From: an uncultured Alphaproteobacteria bacterium
Lineage (GTDB): Bacteria; Pseudomonadota; Alphaproteobacteria; HIMB59; GCA-002718135
Length of the DNA stretch: 64,000 nt
Direction: 5' to 3'
Assembly (NCBI GenBank): GCA_902612825.1
Contig: CACMET010000004.1
Location: 1 to 64,000 of the forward strand
Every line of letters begins with the position of its first letter. Positions within the stretch are counted from its first letter, which is position 1. Below, one piece after another: positions 52,192-61,473 of the stretch. A program made the translations under genes and the position numbers. The notes beneath the pieces are model-generated. The model was not told the origin of the DNA. It made no database searches and saw nothing but the letters and a program-made list of their open reading frames with translations.

Positions 52192-53025
52192 ATGATTACA
52201 TCAAAAAATATTGGAATTTTACTAGATTTTATAAAAAATTCTAAAAAGAATAGTGATTTATATTTATTGGTTAAAAAAAATAGTATTTCTTTATCATCAA
52301 AAAGAAAAAGTAATTTTTACATAAAAAATAATAATCTGGAATCTAAAATTAATATAAGTAAATATTATCAATCAATCTTAAATATCCTTCTCCCGATATT
52401 AAGAAAAAACAAAAAATTAGTTATAGCTCAGATAGGACAAAGTATTGATGGTAGAATTGCATTAAATAATGGTAATTCACATTACATAAATAATCCCAAG
52501 AGTATAATTTATCTACATTGTTTACGAAGTATCAGTGATGCAATTATTGTAGGCTCAAATACGATTAAAAAAGATGATCCCCTATTAACAACAAGAAAAA
52601 TAAAGGGCACAAATCCAAAAAGAATTATTATCGATGGTAGTCTTTCGCTAAATAACAAATATAAAATATTTAATGACGGTAATGAAAATATAATTTTTAC
52701 AAAAAGTAATAAAAATATTACATTGAATAATTCAACAATAATTAGATTAAAAGAAAAAAATTTTACTAAAAACTTAATTATGCAAATAAAAAAACTTAAA
52801 TATAAAAATATTTTAGTAGAGGGAGGATCAAAAACTATTTCAGAATTAATAAATAATAAATATATTGATATTCTTCAATTTATGATTGCACCAATTTTAA
52901 TAGGTTCCGGAATTAATTCATTAAATTTAAAAGAAATTTCAAATCTCAATAAAGCTATCAGACCAAAAAATAATTTTAATGAATTAGAAAATGAAATTAT
53001 TGTTAATTTATTTCTTAATAGCTAA
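52192..53025 (+). CDS. RibD C-terminal (reductase-only) domain protein
   Basis: IAQIGQSIDGRIALNNGNSHYINNPKS, DAIIVGSNTIKKDDPLLTTRKIKGTNPKRIIIDG, ILVEGGSKTISELI; no deaminase motif. Confidence 0.88.
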   Translation: MITSKNIGILLDFIKNSKKNSDLYLLVKKNSISLSSKRKSNFYIKNNNLESKINISKYYQSILNILLPILRKNKKLVIAQIGQSIDGRIALNNGNSHYINNPKSIIYLHCLRSISDAIIVGSNTIKKDDPLLTTRKIKGTNPKRIIIDGSLSLNNKYKIFNDGNENIIFTKSNKNITLNNSTIIRLKEKNFTKNLIMQIKKLKYKNILVEGGSKTISELINNKYIDILQFMIAPILIGSGINSLNLKEISNLNKAIRPKNNFNELENEIIVNLFLNS

Positions 53026-53796
53026 AAAATCTGTATTATTTAAAATAAATCTAGAATTTTTTTCTTTAATACATTTTAAACGAAATTTTAACCAATCATC
53101 AAAGTTAAGTTTATTTTTTTGAATAATTTCTCTACAAAAATTTAAGAAGTAAATTTGAAATTCATAATTTTTACTAACATCCCATGTAGAGTCTAAAACG
53201 TATGTATTGTGAGTCCTTTTAAATAATTTATTTATTAACTCAGTACAATCTGGTCCAACTGCCACTTCCCCTATTCCTTTGTCAGATTTTTGATCTTTAT
53301 TAAAAATATTAAGAATTTTTTTATCATCCTTGTGTTTTGGAAAAAATTTAAAATTACCGTTATAATTTAAGGCAAAGTAGACAATTTCTGTATCAACATT
53401 TAATTTATAAAAATTTTTAAACCATGTTTTTGGAAGAATATCTAAAAAAGCAGATCCTGTAACTAAATTATAATCATTAAAATTTATTTTTTCTAGATTA
53501 TTAATTACATCAACAATTTTAAAATTAGTTTTTTTTATTTTAGATGATAATTTTATATTTTTTTTAAAATAATTTGTTGATTGATGTGATATATCTACAA
53601 AAGACCAATATTGATTATTTAATAATCTTAATTTAAGAAATCTATAATTAGATCCAGCACCTGAACCTAAATCAATTATTCTAATATTTTTTTTATTTTT
53701 AAAAAATTTATTAATTAAATATAGTATTCTTTTGTTTCTTGAATTCCTATCGACAGTTTCTCTAAGATTTAGCCATTTATTTTGAAATTCATGCAT
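53008..53796 (-). CDS. Class I SAM-dependent methyltransferase
   Basis: IRIIDLGSGAGSNYRFLKLRL (SAM motif I) then VDIS, LVTGSAFLDILPKTWF. Confidence 0.8.
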   Translation of the reverse strand: MHEFQNKWLNLRETVDRNSRNKRILYLINKFFKNKKNIRIIDLGSGAGSNYRFLKLRLLNNQYWSFVDISHQSTNYFKKNIKLSSKIKKTNFKIVDVINNLEKINFNDYNLVTGSAFLDILPKTWFKNFYKLNVDTEIVYFALNYNGNFKFFPKHKDDKKILNIFNKDQKSDKGIGEVAVGPDCTELINKLFKRTHNTYVLDSTWDVSKNYEFQIYFLNFCREIIQKNKLNFDDWLKFRLKCIKEKNSRFILNNTDFLAIKK

Positions 53797-53797
53797 A

Positions 53798-54844
53798 TTA
53801 AATTAAATTAACAAATTTCTTAGCTGACTCTAGAGGAGTAAGAAGATATCTTTTATTTTTATTAATATCAATATTTAGTTTTTTAAAATTTTTTTTATTT
53901 AATATATTTTTAATAATTATATTTCTAAGATCATTTACTTCAAATTTTTTGAAATAAATAACACCCTTTTTTCCTAGTGTATTTAAGATAGTATTAGTGA
54001 AAAATGTTATAATTGGCTTTTTAATTATTAATGCATTTGCTAAAGACATACCAAAACCTTCATATTTACTTACCGAAATGTAACAATCTGTTTTAGAATA
54101 TAATTTAGCTAATTTTGTATCTGAAATAGTACCATGGAATATTATTTTTCTGTTCATTGAATTTTTAGAAATAAATTTTTTTAGTTTTTTGTAATAACTT
54201 ATATCTCTTGTAGTATCACCAACAATTTCTAAAATAAAATTATCTAAAGGCTTTAAAACTTTTAATAAAAAAAGATAATTTTTTCTATTTATTATACTTC
54301 CACATGTTAAGAAATGAATTTTACTATTATTTTTAAAATTATATTTTGCAAGTCTTTCTATACCAGGTTCAATTACAGAAATTTTATTATTTAGTACCTT
54401 AAATTCATTTATTAATAAATTTTTTGTATTTTTAGAAGTCACAATAAATTTATTTATTTTTTTGAAATTTTCTTTTTCTAATCGTAAGAATTTTTTAGAC
54501 CTATGACTTTTAAATTCAAGATATAAAGGATGATGTATTAGGGCAATAACATTATAAGTAAGTATTTTTTTAAAAATGGAATACATTCCTTCTAAAGCTA
54601 ATCCATCTATGATAATTTTAGAGTTAGGATCAATTTTATCTAAAATTTTTAGAAAATATTTTATATCGTTATTTGTAGGAAAAGGATAATTTTCACTTAG
54701 AGCAATTGGTCTAATATTTATATCTCTTATCTTTGCATATTCTAGGATATTTTTTTCATAAATATATCCTCCAGTTTTTGCATTAATATTTCCTGGATAA
54801 ACAAAATAAATATCAGATTTATTTTTAGATAACCTCTTTTTCAT
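53798..54844 (-). CDS. Glycosyltransferase family 4-like protein
   Basis: FLTCGSIINRKNYLFLLKVL, LAKLYSKTDCYISVSKYEGFGMSLANALIIKKPII. Internal Met (MKKRLSK) preferred as start. Confidence 0.87.
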   Translation of the reverse strand: MKKRLSKNKSDIYFVYPGNINAKTGGYIYEKNILEYAKIRDINIRPIALSENYPFPTNNDIKYFLKILDKIDPNSKIIIDGLALEGMYSIFKKILTYNVIALIHHPLYLEFKSHRSKKFLRLEKENFKKINKFIVTSKNTKNLLINEFKVLNNKISVIEPGIERLAKYNFKNNSKIHFLTCGSIINRKNYLFLLKVLKPLDNFILEIVGDTTRDISYYKKLKKFISKNSMNRKIIFHGTISDTKLAKLYSKTDCYISVSKYEGFGMSLANALIIKKPIITFFTNTILNTLGKKGVIYFKKFEVNDLRNIIIKNILNKKNFKKLNIDINKNKRYLLTPLESAKKFVNLI

Positions 54845-55223
54845 ATGATGCCCATGCAACATTTGATTCTTGCAAAGTTATTTTAATTTTTTTTAAAGAT
54901 TTATAATCTTCAGAAAATTCATTTCTTAGTCTATTCAAGATCTTATTGCAGATATCCTCTGCTAAAAACTCTGTTGAGGTAATTTTACCCTTAAATTCAT
55001 CAATTTCATCTAAGTTTTGATAATTATATATTTTAAGAATATCTTTTAAAGTCGTGGACACTATTCCTAAATCCATAATTATATTGTATTTATTAAGTTT
55101 ATCAGTGAAAAATTCAGCATCTACTAAATATGTAGCTCCATGCATATTTTGAGCTGGTCCAAACACTTCCCCAGGTAAAGAATGAGCTATTAGAATATTT
55201 TCTCTTACTTTTATAGAATACAT
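54825..55223 (-). CDS. 6-pyruvoyl-tetrahydropterin synthase/QueD (COG0720) family homologue with altered active site
   Basis: ILIAHSLPGEVFGPAQNMHGATYLVDAEFF, IIMDLGIVSTTLKDIL, NLDEIDEFKGKITSTEFLAEDI. Confidence 0.8.
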   Translation of the reverse strand: MYSIKVRENILIAHSLPGEVFGPAQNMHGATYLVDAEFFTDKLNKYNIIMDLGIVSTTLKDILKIYNYQNLDEIDEFKGKITSTEFLAEDICNKILNRLRNEFSEDYKSLKKIKITLQESNVAWASYEKEVI

Positions 55224-55225
55224 AA

Positions 55226-56185
55226 TTAATATTTAATTAGATGCATTATTGTATCCTTATTTTGAAGGATTTTATAGTAATCTTTTTCTAAATCAAAAAA
55301 ATTACTTTCACTAGTAATTAATTTTTCTAATTTTGAATTTTTTAAAGATTTAATTGCTAATTTTAATCTCCGTTCAAAATCATATTTATTTTTCATGTAT
55401 TTTGGAATTTTAGATACCTGTGAGCTAATTATTTTTAATCTTTTAGAATGAAAATACCCGCCTAAGGAAACTTCTCCTTTATTTTTACCATACCAACTAG
55501 CTTCTACTATTTTTCCTTCGATAGATAATTTTTCCATTAAAGAATTTAAAACTTTATAATTAGCTGTAGTATTTATTGCTACATCTATTTTCTCAATCTT
55601 TCTTATGTCAATAAAATTTAATCCTAAATAATTGGCAATTTTTCTTTTATTTTTATTATTATCAAAAACATAAACATCTTTATATCCATTAATTTTAAAA
55701 AAAAATGCAGTTAATAATCCTACAGAGCCAAGCCCTACAATTAGAATTTTGTGATTACTTTTAGATTGAGCGTCCCAAAAGATATTAATTGCTGTTTCCA
55801 TATTTGCTGTAAGAATATATTTTCTCAAATTTCCTTTTGGTAGAAAAATTAAATTTTGTATAGAAATTTCATATAAATCTTGATGAGGATAAAGACTAAA
55901 TATTTTTTTATTTATATATTTCCTTGGACCATCGATAATATTCCCAACATTTATATAACCGTATTTTATAGGTAAATTAAAAGAACCCTCTTGAAATGGG
56001 GCTTTCATTAATTCAAATTGATCCTTACTTACGTTTTTAGATGAAACTAATTTTTCAGTTCCCTTACTAATACCTGAGTAAATAGTTTTAACTAAAACTG
56101 TTTTGTTATTTTTATTGTAAAAAAGTTTTTTTTGATAAATTTTAGCTTGTTTTTTTTTATCAATCCATAAAGAATAAGATTTCAT
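55226..56185 (-). CDS. Zinc-binding alcohol dehydrogenase (MDR) superfamily protein
   Basis: TIYSGISKGTEKL, KILIVGLGSVGLLTAFFFKINGYKDVYVFDNNKNKRKIANYLGLN Rossmann. Confidence 0.82.
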   Translation of the reverse strand: MKSYSLWIDKKKQAKIYQKKLFYNKNNKTVLVKTIYSGISKGTEKLVSSKNVSKDQFELMKAPFQEGSFNLPIKYGYINVGNIIDGPRKYINKKIFSLYPHQDLYEISIQNLIFLPKGNLRKYILTANMETAINIFWDAQSKSNHKILIVGLGSVGLLTAFFFKINGYKDVYVFDNNKNKRKIANYLGLNFIDIRKIEKIDVAINTTANYKVLNSLMEKLSIEGKIVEASWYGKNKGEVSLGGYFHSKRLKIISSQVSKIPKYMKNKYDFERRLKLAIKSLKNSKLEKLITSESNFFDLEKDYYKILQNKDTIMHLIKY

Positions 56186-56198
56186 AATTTACTTATAA

Positions 56199-56966
56199 AT
56201 GTATAATAAAAAAATGCTAACAAACTTTTGGGAAGAATTAACAACAAATGAAATTAAAAAAATAAATAGAAAAACAGTTTTAATTTTCCCATTTTCATCA
56301 ATAGAACAACACGGTCCTCATCTTCCATTAAATACTGATAAAAAAATTCTTGAAGGAATATTATTAAAATTCAATAAAAAGTATAAATCAAGCAAATATT
56401 TAATTATGCCTGAAATATATTTTGGTTCAGCTGCTGAACATACAGATTTTGATGGAACAATAAGTATTGATTCATTTGAATTTATATCGCACTCTTTATC
56501 AATTTTAGAAAATGTATGTAAATTGAAATTTAAAAATATATTACTTTTAAATAGTCATGGTGGACAAATTAGCCATATAGATATTATTGCTAAAGAACTG
56601 AAATCAGAATTTAAGGTAAACATAGTTAAAGGCACATATTTTTTATTTGATCAATTTAAAGGAATTATATCAAGTAAAGAAAAAGACTTTGGTTATCACG
56701 GTGGAGAATTTGAAACATCTATTATGTTATATTTATTTCCAAACCTAGTTAGGCAATCTAAAATTTCTAAACATAGATTATCACCCGATTATTTATCATC
56801 TAAAGCCATTTCTTATGAAAAAAATATTAAGAAAGCTTGGGTAACTAAAGAATTAAGTAAAAGTGGAATTATTGGAGATCCTAGAAAATCCAATGCACAG
56901 ATAGGAAAAAAAATAATTGATAGAGTAACACAAAAATTAGATAAGATAATAAATGAGATGTTTTAG
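56199..56966 (+). CDS. Creatininase-family amidohydrolase
   Basis: FPFSSIEQHGPHLPLNTDKKI, LLLNSHGGQISHIDI, YHGGEFETSIMLYLFP. Confidence 0.9.
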   Translation: MYNKKMLTNFWEELTTNEIKKINRKTVLIFPFSSIEQHGPHLPLNTDKKILEGILLKFNKKYKSSKYLIMPEIYFGSAAEHTDFDGTISIDSFEFISHSLSILENVCKLKFKNILLLNSHGGQISHIDIIAKELKSEFKVNIVKGTYFLFDQFKGIISSKEKDFGYHGGEFETSIMLYLFPNLVRQSKISKHRLSPDYLSSKAISYEKNIKKAWVTKELSKSGIIGDPRKSNAQIGKKIIDRVTQKLDKIINEMF

Positions 56967-56989
56967 ATTTTTATTTATTAAGAATTAAA

Positions 56990-57553
56990 TTAAAAAAATT
57001 TTTCGTATACCTCATTGTACTCACAATCGTATATCTCACAGTTATCCAGCATATATTCAGTTATTTGACTTAAGAATGTACCATGACTGACTAATACAAT
57101 TTTTTGTAAATTAAGGTTTTTGATAGATAGCAGAAAAGACCTTAATCTCATTTTAATATCATTGTGAGACTCTTGTATAATTTTTTTTTCATTAATAGGT
57201 TTGTTATTATTCCACCAAAAATCATTTAAATTATTAAAATCAAAATCATTAAATTCTTTTTTTAATTTTTTTGGTTGTCTTCCTACATCACATGAGTGGT
57301 ACAAATGTTCTCTTATTAAAGGTTCAATTACAGGTTTATTAGATGGAAAAACAATAGAGAATGTTTCCAATGTTCTTGTTAAGGGGGAACAAAAATAATT
57401 ATCAAATTTGAGATTTTTAATTCTATTATTTAATTTTTTTGCTTGCTCAACTCCTCTTTGAGTAATTTTTGCATCATAATAATAAGTTGGATTATCTAAA
57501 TCTGATGCTGCATTAGCTTCTGACTCTGCATGTCTAATAAGATATAATTTCAT
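56990..57553 (-). CDS. Histidine phosphatase family protein
   Basis: MKLYLIRHAESEANAASD (RHA), VLVSHGTFLSQI. Confidence 0.87.
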   Translation of the reverse strand: MKLYLIRHAESEANAASDLDNPTYYYDAKITQRGVEQAKKLNNRIKNLKFDNYFCSPLTRTLETFSIVFPSNKPVIEPLIREHLYHSCDVGRQPKKLKKEFNDFDFNNLNDFWWNNNKPINEKKIIQESHNDIKMRLRSFLLSIKNLNLQKIVLVSHGTFLSQITEYMLDNCEIYDCEYNEVYEKFF

Positions 57554-57608
57554 TTTTTAACTATAAATACAATAAACGTTAATGCATCAGTAAGTATAAA
57601 ACTTAGCT

Positions 57609-57746
57609 TTATTTACGGGAAGAGACGGCCAATAACAATGGCACAATCATAACTAAGGTTGTTAAGACTGATGGATTAAATAACCAATAAAGAACACCTA
57701 GAGAAAATATTAACATCCAGAATTCATTTTTATACAAAAATTTCAT
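57609..57746 (-). CDS. Small membrane protein, 45 aa (missing from ORF track)
   Basis: MKFLYKNEFWMLIFSLGVLYWLFNPSVLTTLVMIVPLLLAVSSRK*: two hydrophobic segments, fills an intergenic gap. Confidence 0.55.
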   Translation of the reverse strand: MKFLYKNEFWMLIFSLGVLYWLFNPSVLTTLVMIVPLLLAVSSRK

Positions 57747-57761
57747 TATTTTTTAATTATA

Positions 57762-58658
57762 TTAATTCAAATTATTTTCTACTAATACTTTTTTAACAGT
57801 TTCACCCATTACAGAAGGGTTTTTGGAAATTGTAACTCCACACTCTTTAAGAAGTTCTACTTTTTCTATTGCACTTTCACCATAAGCAGAAACAATTGCG
57901 CCAGCATGCCCCATCACACGACCTTTAGGTGCAGTTAGTCCTGCTATATACGCAATTACTGGTTTACTCATATTTTCTTTAGCAAATTGTCCAGCTTCAA
58001 CTTCTTGTGGGCCACCTATTTCACCTATCATTAAAACTGCAATAGTTTCATCATCATTTTCAAACTTTTCAATTATATCTCTAAAAGAACTTCCATTTAT
58101 TGGATCGCCTCCTATACCCACACTTGTTGAAACACCAATTTCCAAATCTTTAAGTTGTTGTGCAGCTTCATATCCCAAAGTGCCAGATCTACTAACTATT
58201 CCTATTTTACCTTCTTTGTAAATGTGGCCAGGCATAATACCTAACATAGATTTACCAGGGCTAATTATTCCTGCACAATTAGGACCTACTAATCCCATTT
58301 TTTTATCTTTTGGATATCTTCTCATGTATCTTTTTATTTTAACCATATCATGAGAAGGGATACCGTCAGTAATTGCCACACACGTTTTAATACCTGCATC
58401 AGCAGCTTCCATTGCTGAATCTGCTGCAAAAGCTGGTGGGACAAATAAAATTGATGTTGATGCTCCAGTTTCATCTACAGCTTCTTTAACAGTATTAAAA
58501 ACAGGAAGATTTAAATGAGTCATACCACCTTTACCAGGTGTTACCCCACCAACAACGTTAGAACCATACTTAATCATTTCTTCAGCATGAAAACTTCCAA
58601 TTTTTCCTGTGAATCCTTGGACTAAAATCTTTGTATTTTTGTGAATGATTATAGACAT
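57762..58658 (-). CDS. mtkB: Malate-CoA ligase subunit beta-type (SucD/MtkB-like)
   Basis: TKILVQGFTGKIGSFHAEEMIKYGSNVVGGVTPGKGGMTHLNLPVFNTVKEAV, SRSGTLGYEA, GHAGAIVSAYGESA; adjacent to mcl. Confidence 0.85.
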   Translation of the reverse strand: MSIIIHKNTKILVQGFTGKIGSFHAEEMIKYGSNVVGGVTPGKGGMTHLNLPVFNTVKEAVDETGASTSILFVPPAFAADSAMEAADAGIKTCVAITDGIPSHDMVKIKRYMRRYPKDKKMGLVGPNCAGIISPGKSMLGIMPGHIYKEGKIGIVSRSGTLGYEAAQQLKDLEIGVSTSVGIGGDPINGSSFRDIIEKFENDDETIAVLMIGEIGGPQEVEAGQFAKENMSKPVIAYIAGLTAPKGRVMGHAGAIVSAYGESAIEKVELLKECGVTISKNPSVMGETVKKVLVENNLN

Positions 58659-58660
58659 GA

Positions 58661-59821
58661 TTATCCAAGAGCCTTCACTGCTTTATTTGCTGCATCTTCT
58701 AAAGTTGATGCTTCAATGTAATTTATATTGCTTTTTTTAAGTATTTCATTTCCCTTTTCGACGTTAGTTCCAGCTAAACGTATAACTAAAGGATGTTTAA
58801 TTTCAATTTTTGATAAAGCTTGAACAATTCCTTCTGCAACCCAATCACATCTGTTAATCCCTGCAAAGATATTAACTAATATAACCTTAACTTTTGTGTC
58901 CATAGAGATTAATTTAAAAGCTTTAACTATTTTTTCAGGTGTTGCACCTCCACCAACATCTAAAAAATTTGCTGGTTCACCACCAGCAAGCTTAATCATA
59001 TCCATTGAAGCCATTGCTAAGCCTGCACCATTAATAATATTACCAATATTCCCATCTAAGCTTACATAATTCATTCCTCTGTCAGAGGCATAAACTTCAT
59101 TTGAATTTTCTTGTGTTTTATCTCTAAGTTCTGCAATTTCGTCTCTTCTAAACATTGCATTGTTATCAAAACTCATTTTACAATCTAATGCTAATATTTC
59201 ATCTTGGTGTGATACAACTAATGGGTTAACTTCAACCATTGTCGCATCAAGCTCACTAAAAGCTTTATAGCATCCAATAATTGTATTTGCAGCTCTTGAG
59301 ATCAATTTGGATTCAATTCCTAAACCAAAAGCTATTTCTCTTGCTTGAAATTGTTGAATACCAACTGCTACTTCTATTTTAGATCGTATAATTGTTTCAG
59401 GTTTTTCTTTTGAAATTTCTTCGACACTCATTCCACCTTCTGTTGAAGCTACAACCATTATACTTTCTGAAGATCTATCAAACACTAAACCTAAATATAA
59501 TTCGTGCTTGATATCAGTTGCTTCTTCAATATAAATTCTATTTATTATCTTACCCTCTGGACCAGTTTGGTTTGTAATTAATTTTTTACCTAACAATTTA
59601 TCAGTTGCATCAGCAACTTCTAACGGAGAATTACATATTATAATTCCTCCCGCTTTACCTCTAGCACCTGAGTGAACTTGCGCTTTTACAACCCATTTTG
59701 AACCACCAATTTCTCTTGCTTTGTTTTCTGCATTTTCTGGACTATAAACAATACCACCAGTCGGAATTTTAACACCAAAATCAGACAATATTTTTTTTGC
59801 TTGATATTCGTGTATATCCAT
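58661..59821 (-). CDS. mtkA: Malate-CoA ligase (SucC/MtkA-like)
   Basis: MDIHEYQAKKILSDFGV, KAQVHSGARGKAGGI, QTGPEGKIINRIYIEEA, INGAGLAMASMDMIKLAGGEPANFLDVGGGA, IFAGINRCDWVAEGIV. Confidence 0.85.
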   Translation of the reverse strand: MDIHEYQAKKILSDFGVKIPTGGIVYSPENAENKAREIGGSKWVVKAQVHSGARGKAGGIIICNSPLEVADATDKLLGKKLITNQTGPEGKIINRIYIEEATDIKHELYLGLVFDRSSESIMVVASTEGGMSVEEISKEKPETIIRSKIEVAVGIQQFQAREIAFGLGIESKLISRAANTIIGCYKAFSELDATMVEVNPLVVSHQDEILALDCKMSFDNNAMFRRDEIAELRDKTQENSNEVYASDRGMNYVSLDGNIGNIINGAGLAMASMDMIKLAGGEPANFLDVGGGATPEKIVKAFKLISMDTKVKVILVNIFAGINRCDWVAEGIVQALSKIEIKHPLVIRLAGTNVEKGNEILKKSNINYIEASTLEDAANKAVKALG

Positions 59822-60759
59822 TACTTGCTCTCAATTAATTTATTTATATTTACAATATTTTCAGCCATTCTTGCAGATGCAGCGTCGATCATTCTTCCAT
59901 CAAGTTGAGCTGCACCCTTTCCTTCAGCAGCTGCTTTTTCTAATTCTAATAATATTTTTTTTGCTTTATCTATTTCTTCTTTAGGTGGAGAAAAAACTTC
60001 ATTAGCAAGATCTATTTGTGATGGATGTATTGCCCATTTACCCTCAAAACCAATTGCTGCAGCTCTTTTTGCTGCATCAAGATATCCTTCTTTGTCATTA
60101 AAATCACCAAAAGGTCCGTCTATTGCTCTTAAGCCATATGATCTACAAGTCATTACTAATGTTGATAAGCCATGATGCCATTGATCTCCAGGGTAATCAG
60201 GATTTAACCCCCCTATAACAACGGTTCTTGCGCGCATACTTGCTGCATAATCTGCAACTCCAAAATGTAATGCTTCTAGTCTTGAACTTGATGTTGCAAT
60301 TGATTGAATATTAGACATTCCTAGTGCTGTTTCAATTAAACATTCTAAACCTATTCTATTTTCAAATTTTTTATTTTGCTCAATTTGATTAAGCAAACAA
60401 TCGACCATATATACATCAGATGATGAACCTACTTTTGGAATTAATAATGTATCAACCCTATCACCTACCTCTTCTATAATTTCAATCACATCACGATACA
60501 TATAGTGTGTATCCAAACCGTTAATTCTTATAGAGATTGTTTTACCTTCTTCTTTCCAATTATATTCTTTTATTGCATTAATAACATTTCTTCTTGCATC
60601 AATTTTATCATTTGGAGATACTGCATCTTCTAGGTCTAAGAAAATATAATCGGCATTTGATTTTAATGCTTTTTCAAACATCTTTGGATTAGAGCCAGGA
60701 ACTGCCAATTCACTTCTGTGTAATCTAGATTTAGCAGGTTTATAAAATAAATGGCTCAT
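59821..60759 (-). CDS. mcl: Malyl-CoA lyase (HpcH/HpaI-CitE family)
   Basis: RSELAVPGSNPKMFEKALKSNADYIFLDLEDAVSPNDK, YGLRAIDGPFGDFNDKEGYLDAAKRAAAIGFEGKWAIHPSQI. Confidence 0.88.
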   Translation of the reverse strand: MSHLFYKPAKSRLHRSELAVPGSNPKMFEKALKSNADYIFLDLEDAVSPNDKIDARRNVINAIKEYNWKEEGKTISIRINGLDTHYMYRDVIEIIEEVGDRVDTLLIPKVGSSSDVYMVDCLLNQIEQNKKFENRIGLECLIETALGMSNIQSIATSSSRLEALHFGVADYAASMRARTVVIGGLNPDYPGDQWHHGLSTLVMTCRSYGLRAIDGPFGDFNDKEGYLDAAKRAAAIGFEGKWAIHPSQIDLANEVFSPPKEEIDKAKKILLELEKAAAEGKGAAQLDGRMIDAASARMAENIVNINKLIESK

Positions 60760-60816
60760 TTAAAAAAAAATTATATATTTGATTAATATTATAAAAGCGA
60801 TAAAAAAATTTAAATA

Positions 60817-61473
60817 TTATAAAGATATTTCCTTAAGGCAATTTTCATCATTATTTTTTGGATTATTTACAATTTTTGATACTGGATAAAAGTCTAAATC
60901 ATCCTCGATAATACTTTTGTTTTTATGTAGAAATTCATTTTCATTATCTTTAAGAAAATCAAGACCCTCATTATGAGACATAATAAGAGGCATTCTATTA
61001 TGTATATGGGAAAGGTTTTCATTTGCTTCCTTAGTAATGATACAGACAACATTCATTTTTTTATTATCTCTTATTTCTTCCCTCCAAATTCCACCAAAAA
61101 ACAATAATTCATTTCTAGGAATTGATATTAAATATGGTTGTTTTTGATTGTTTATATTTTTCCATTCATAGTATCCATTTGCAATAATAAGACATTTTCT
61201 TTTAGTAAATGATTCTTTGAATAAATATTTATCATTAATCGTTTCAATTCTTGCATTAATAACAAATTGAGTAACATTATTTTGTTTACTAAAAAAACTA
61301 TAACTCCAAATAAAAGTATCTATTAAAAGTTTATGATTGTTTTCATAAATAATATTAACAATATTAGACGGTGATATATTGTAAGACTTATGTGAGTAAT
61401 TTAAAACTTCAGAGTTAGGAAAAAGTTTTATAATTTTTTCTTTATCTTCAGTACTTGTAAATCTTCCGCACAC
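60817..61473 (-). CDS. SOS response-associated peptidase (SRAP/YedK family)
   Basis: MCGRFTSTEDKEKI (Cys2), INARIETI, RKCLIIANGYYEWK, HNRMPLIM. Confidence 0.94.
   Translation of the reverse strand: MCGRFTSTEDKEKIIKLFPNSEVLNYSHKSYNISPSNIVNIIYENNHKLLIDTFIWSYSFFSKQNNVTQFVINARIETINDKYLFKESFTKRKCLIIANGYYEWKNINNQKQPYLISIPRNELLFFGGIWREEIRDNKKMNVVCIITKEANENLSHIHNRMPLIMSHNEGLDFLKDNENEFLHKNKSIIEDDLDFYPVSKIVNNPKNNDENCLKEISL

Noticed and set aside
57762-59821. Calling the pair sucCD (succinyl-CoA synthetase)
   Set aside because: Adjacency to malyl-CoA lyase and MtkA/MtkB-like motifs favour malate-CoA ligase, though substrate is unproven.
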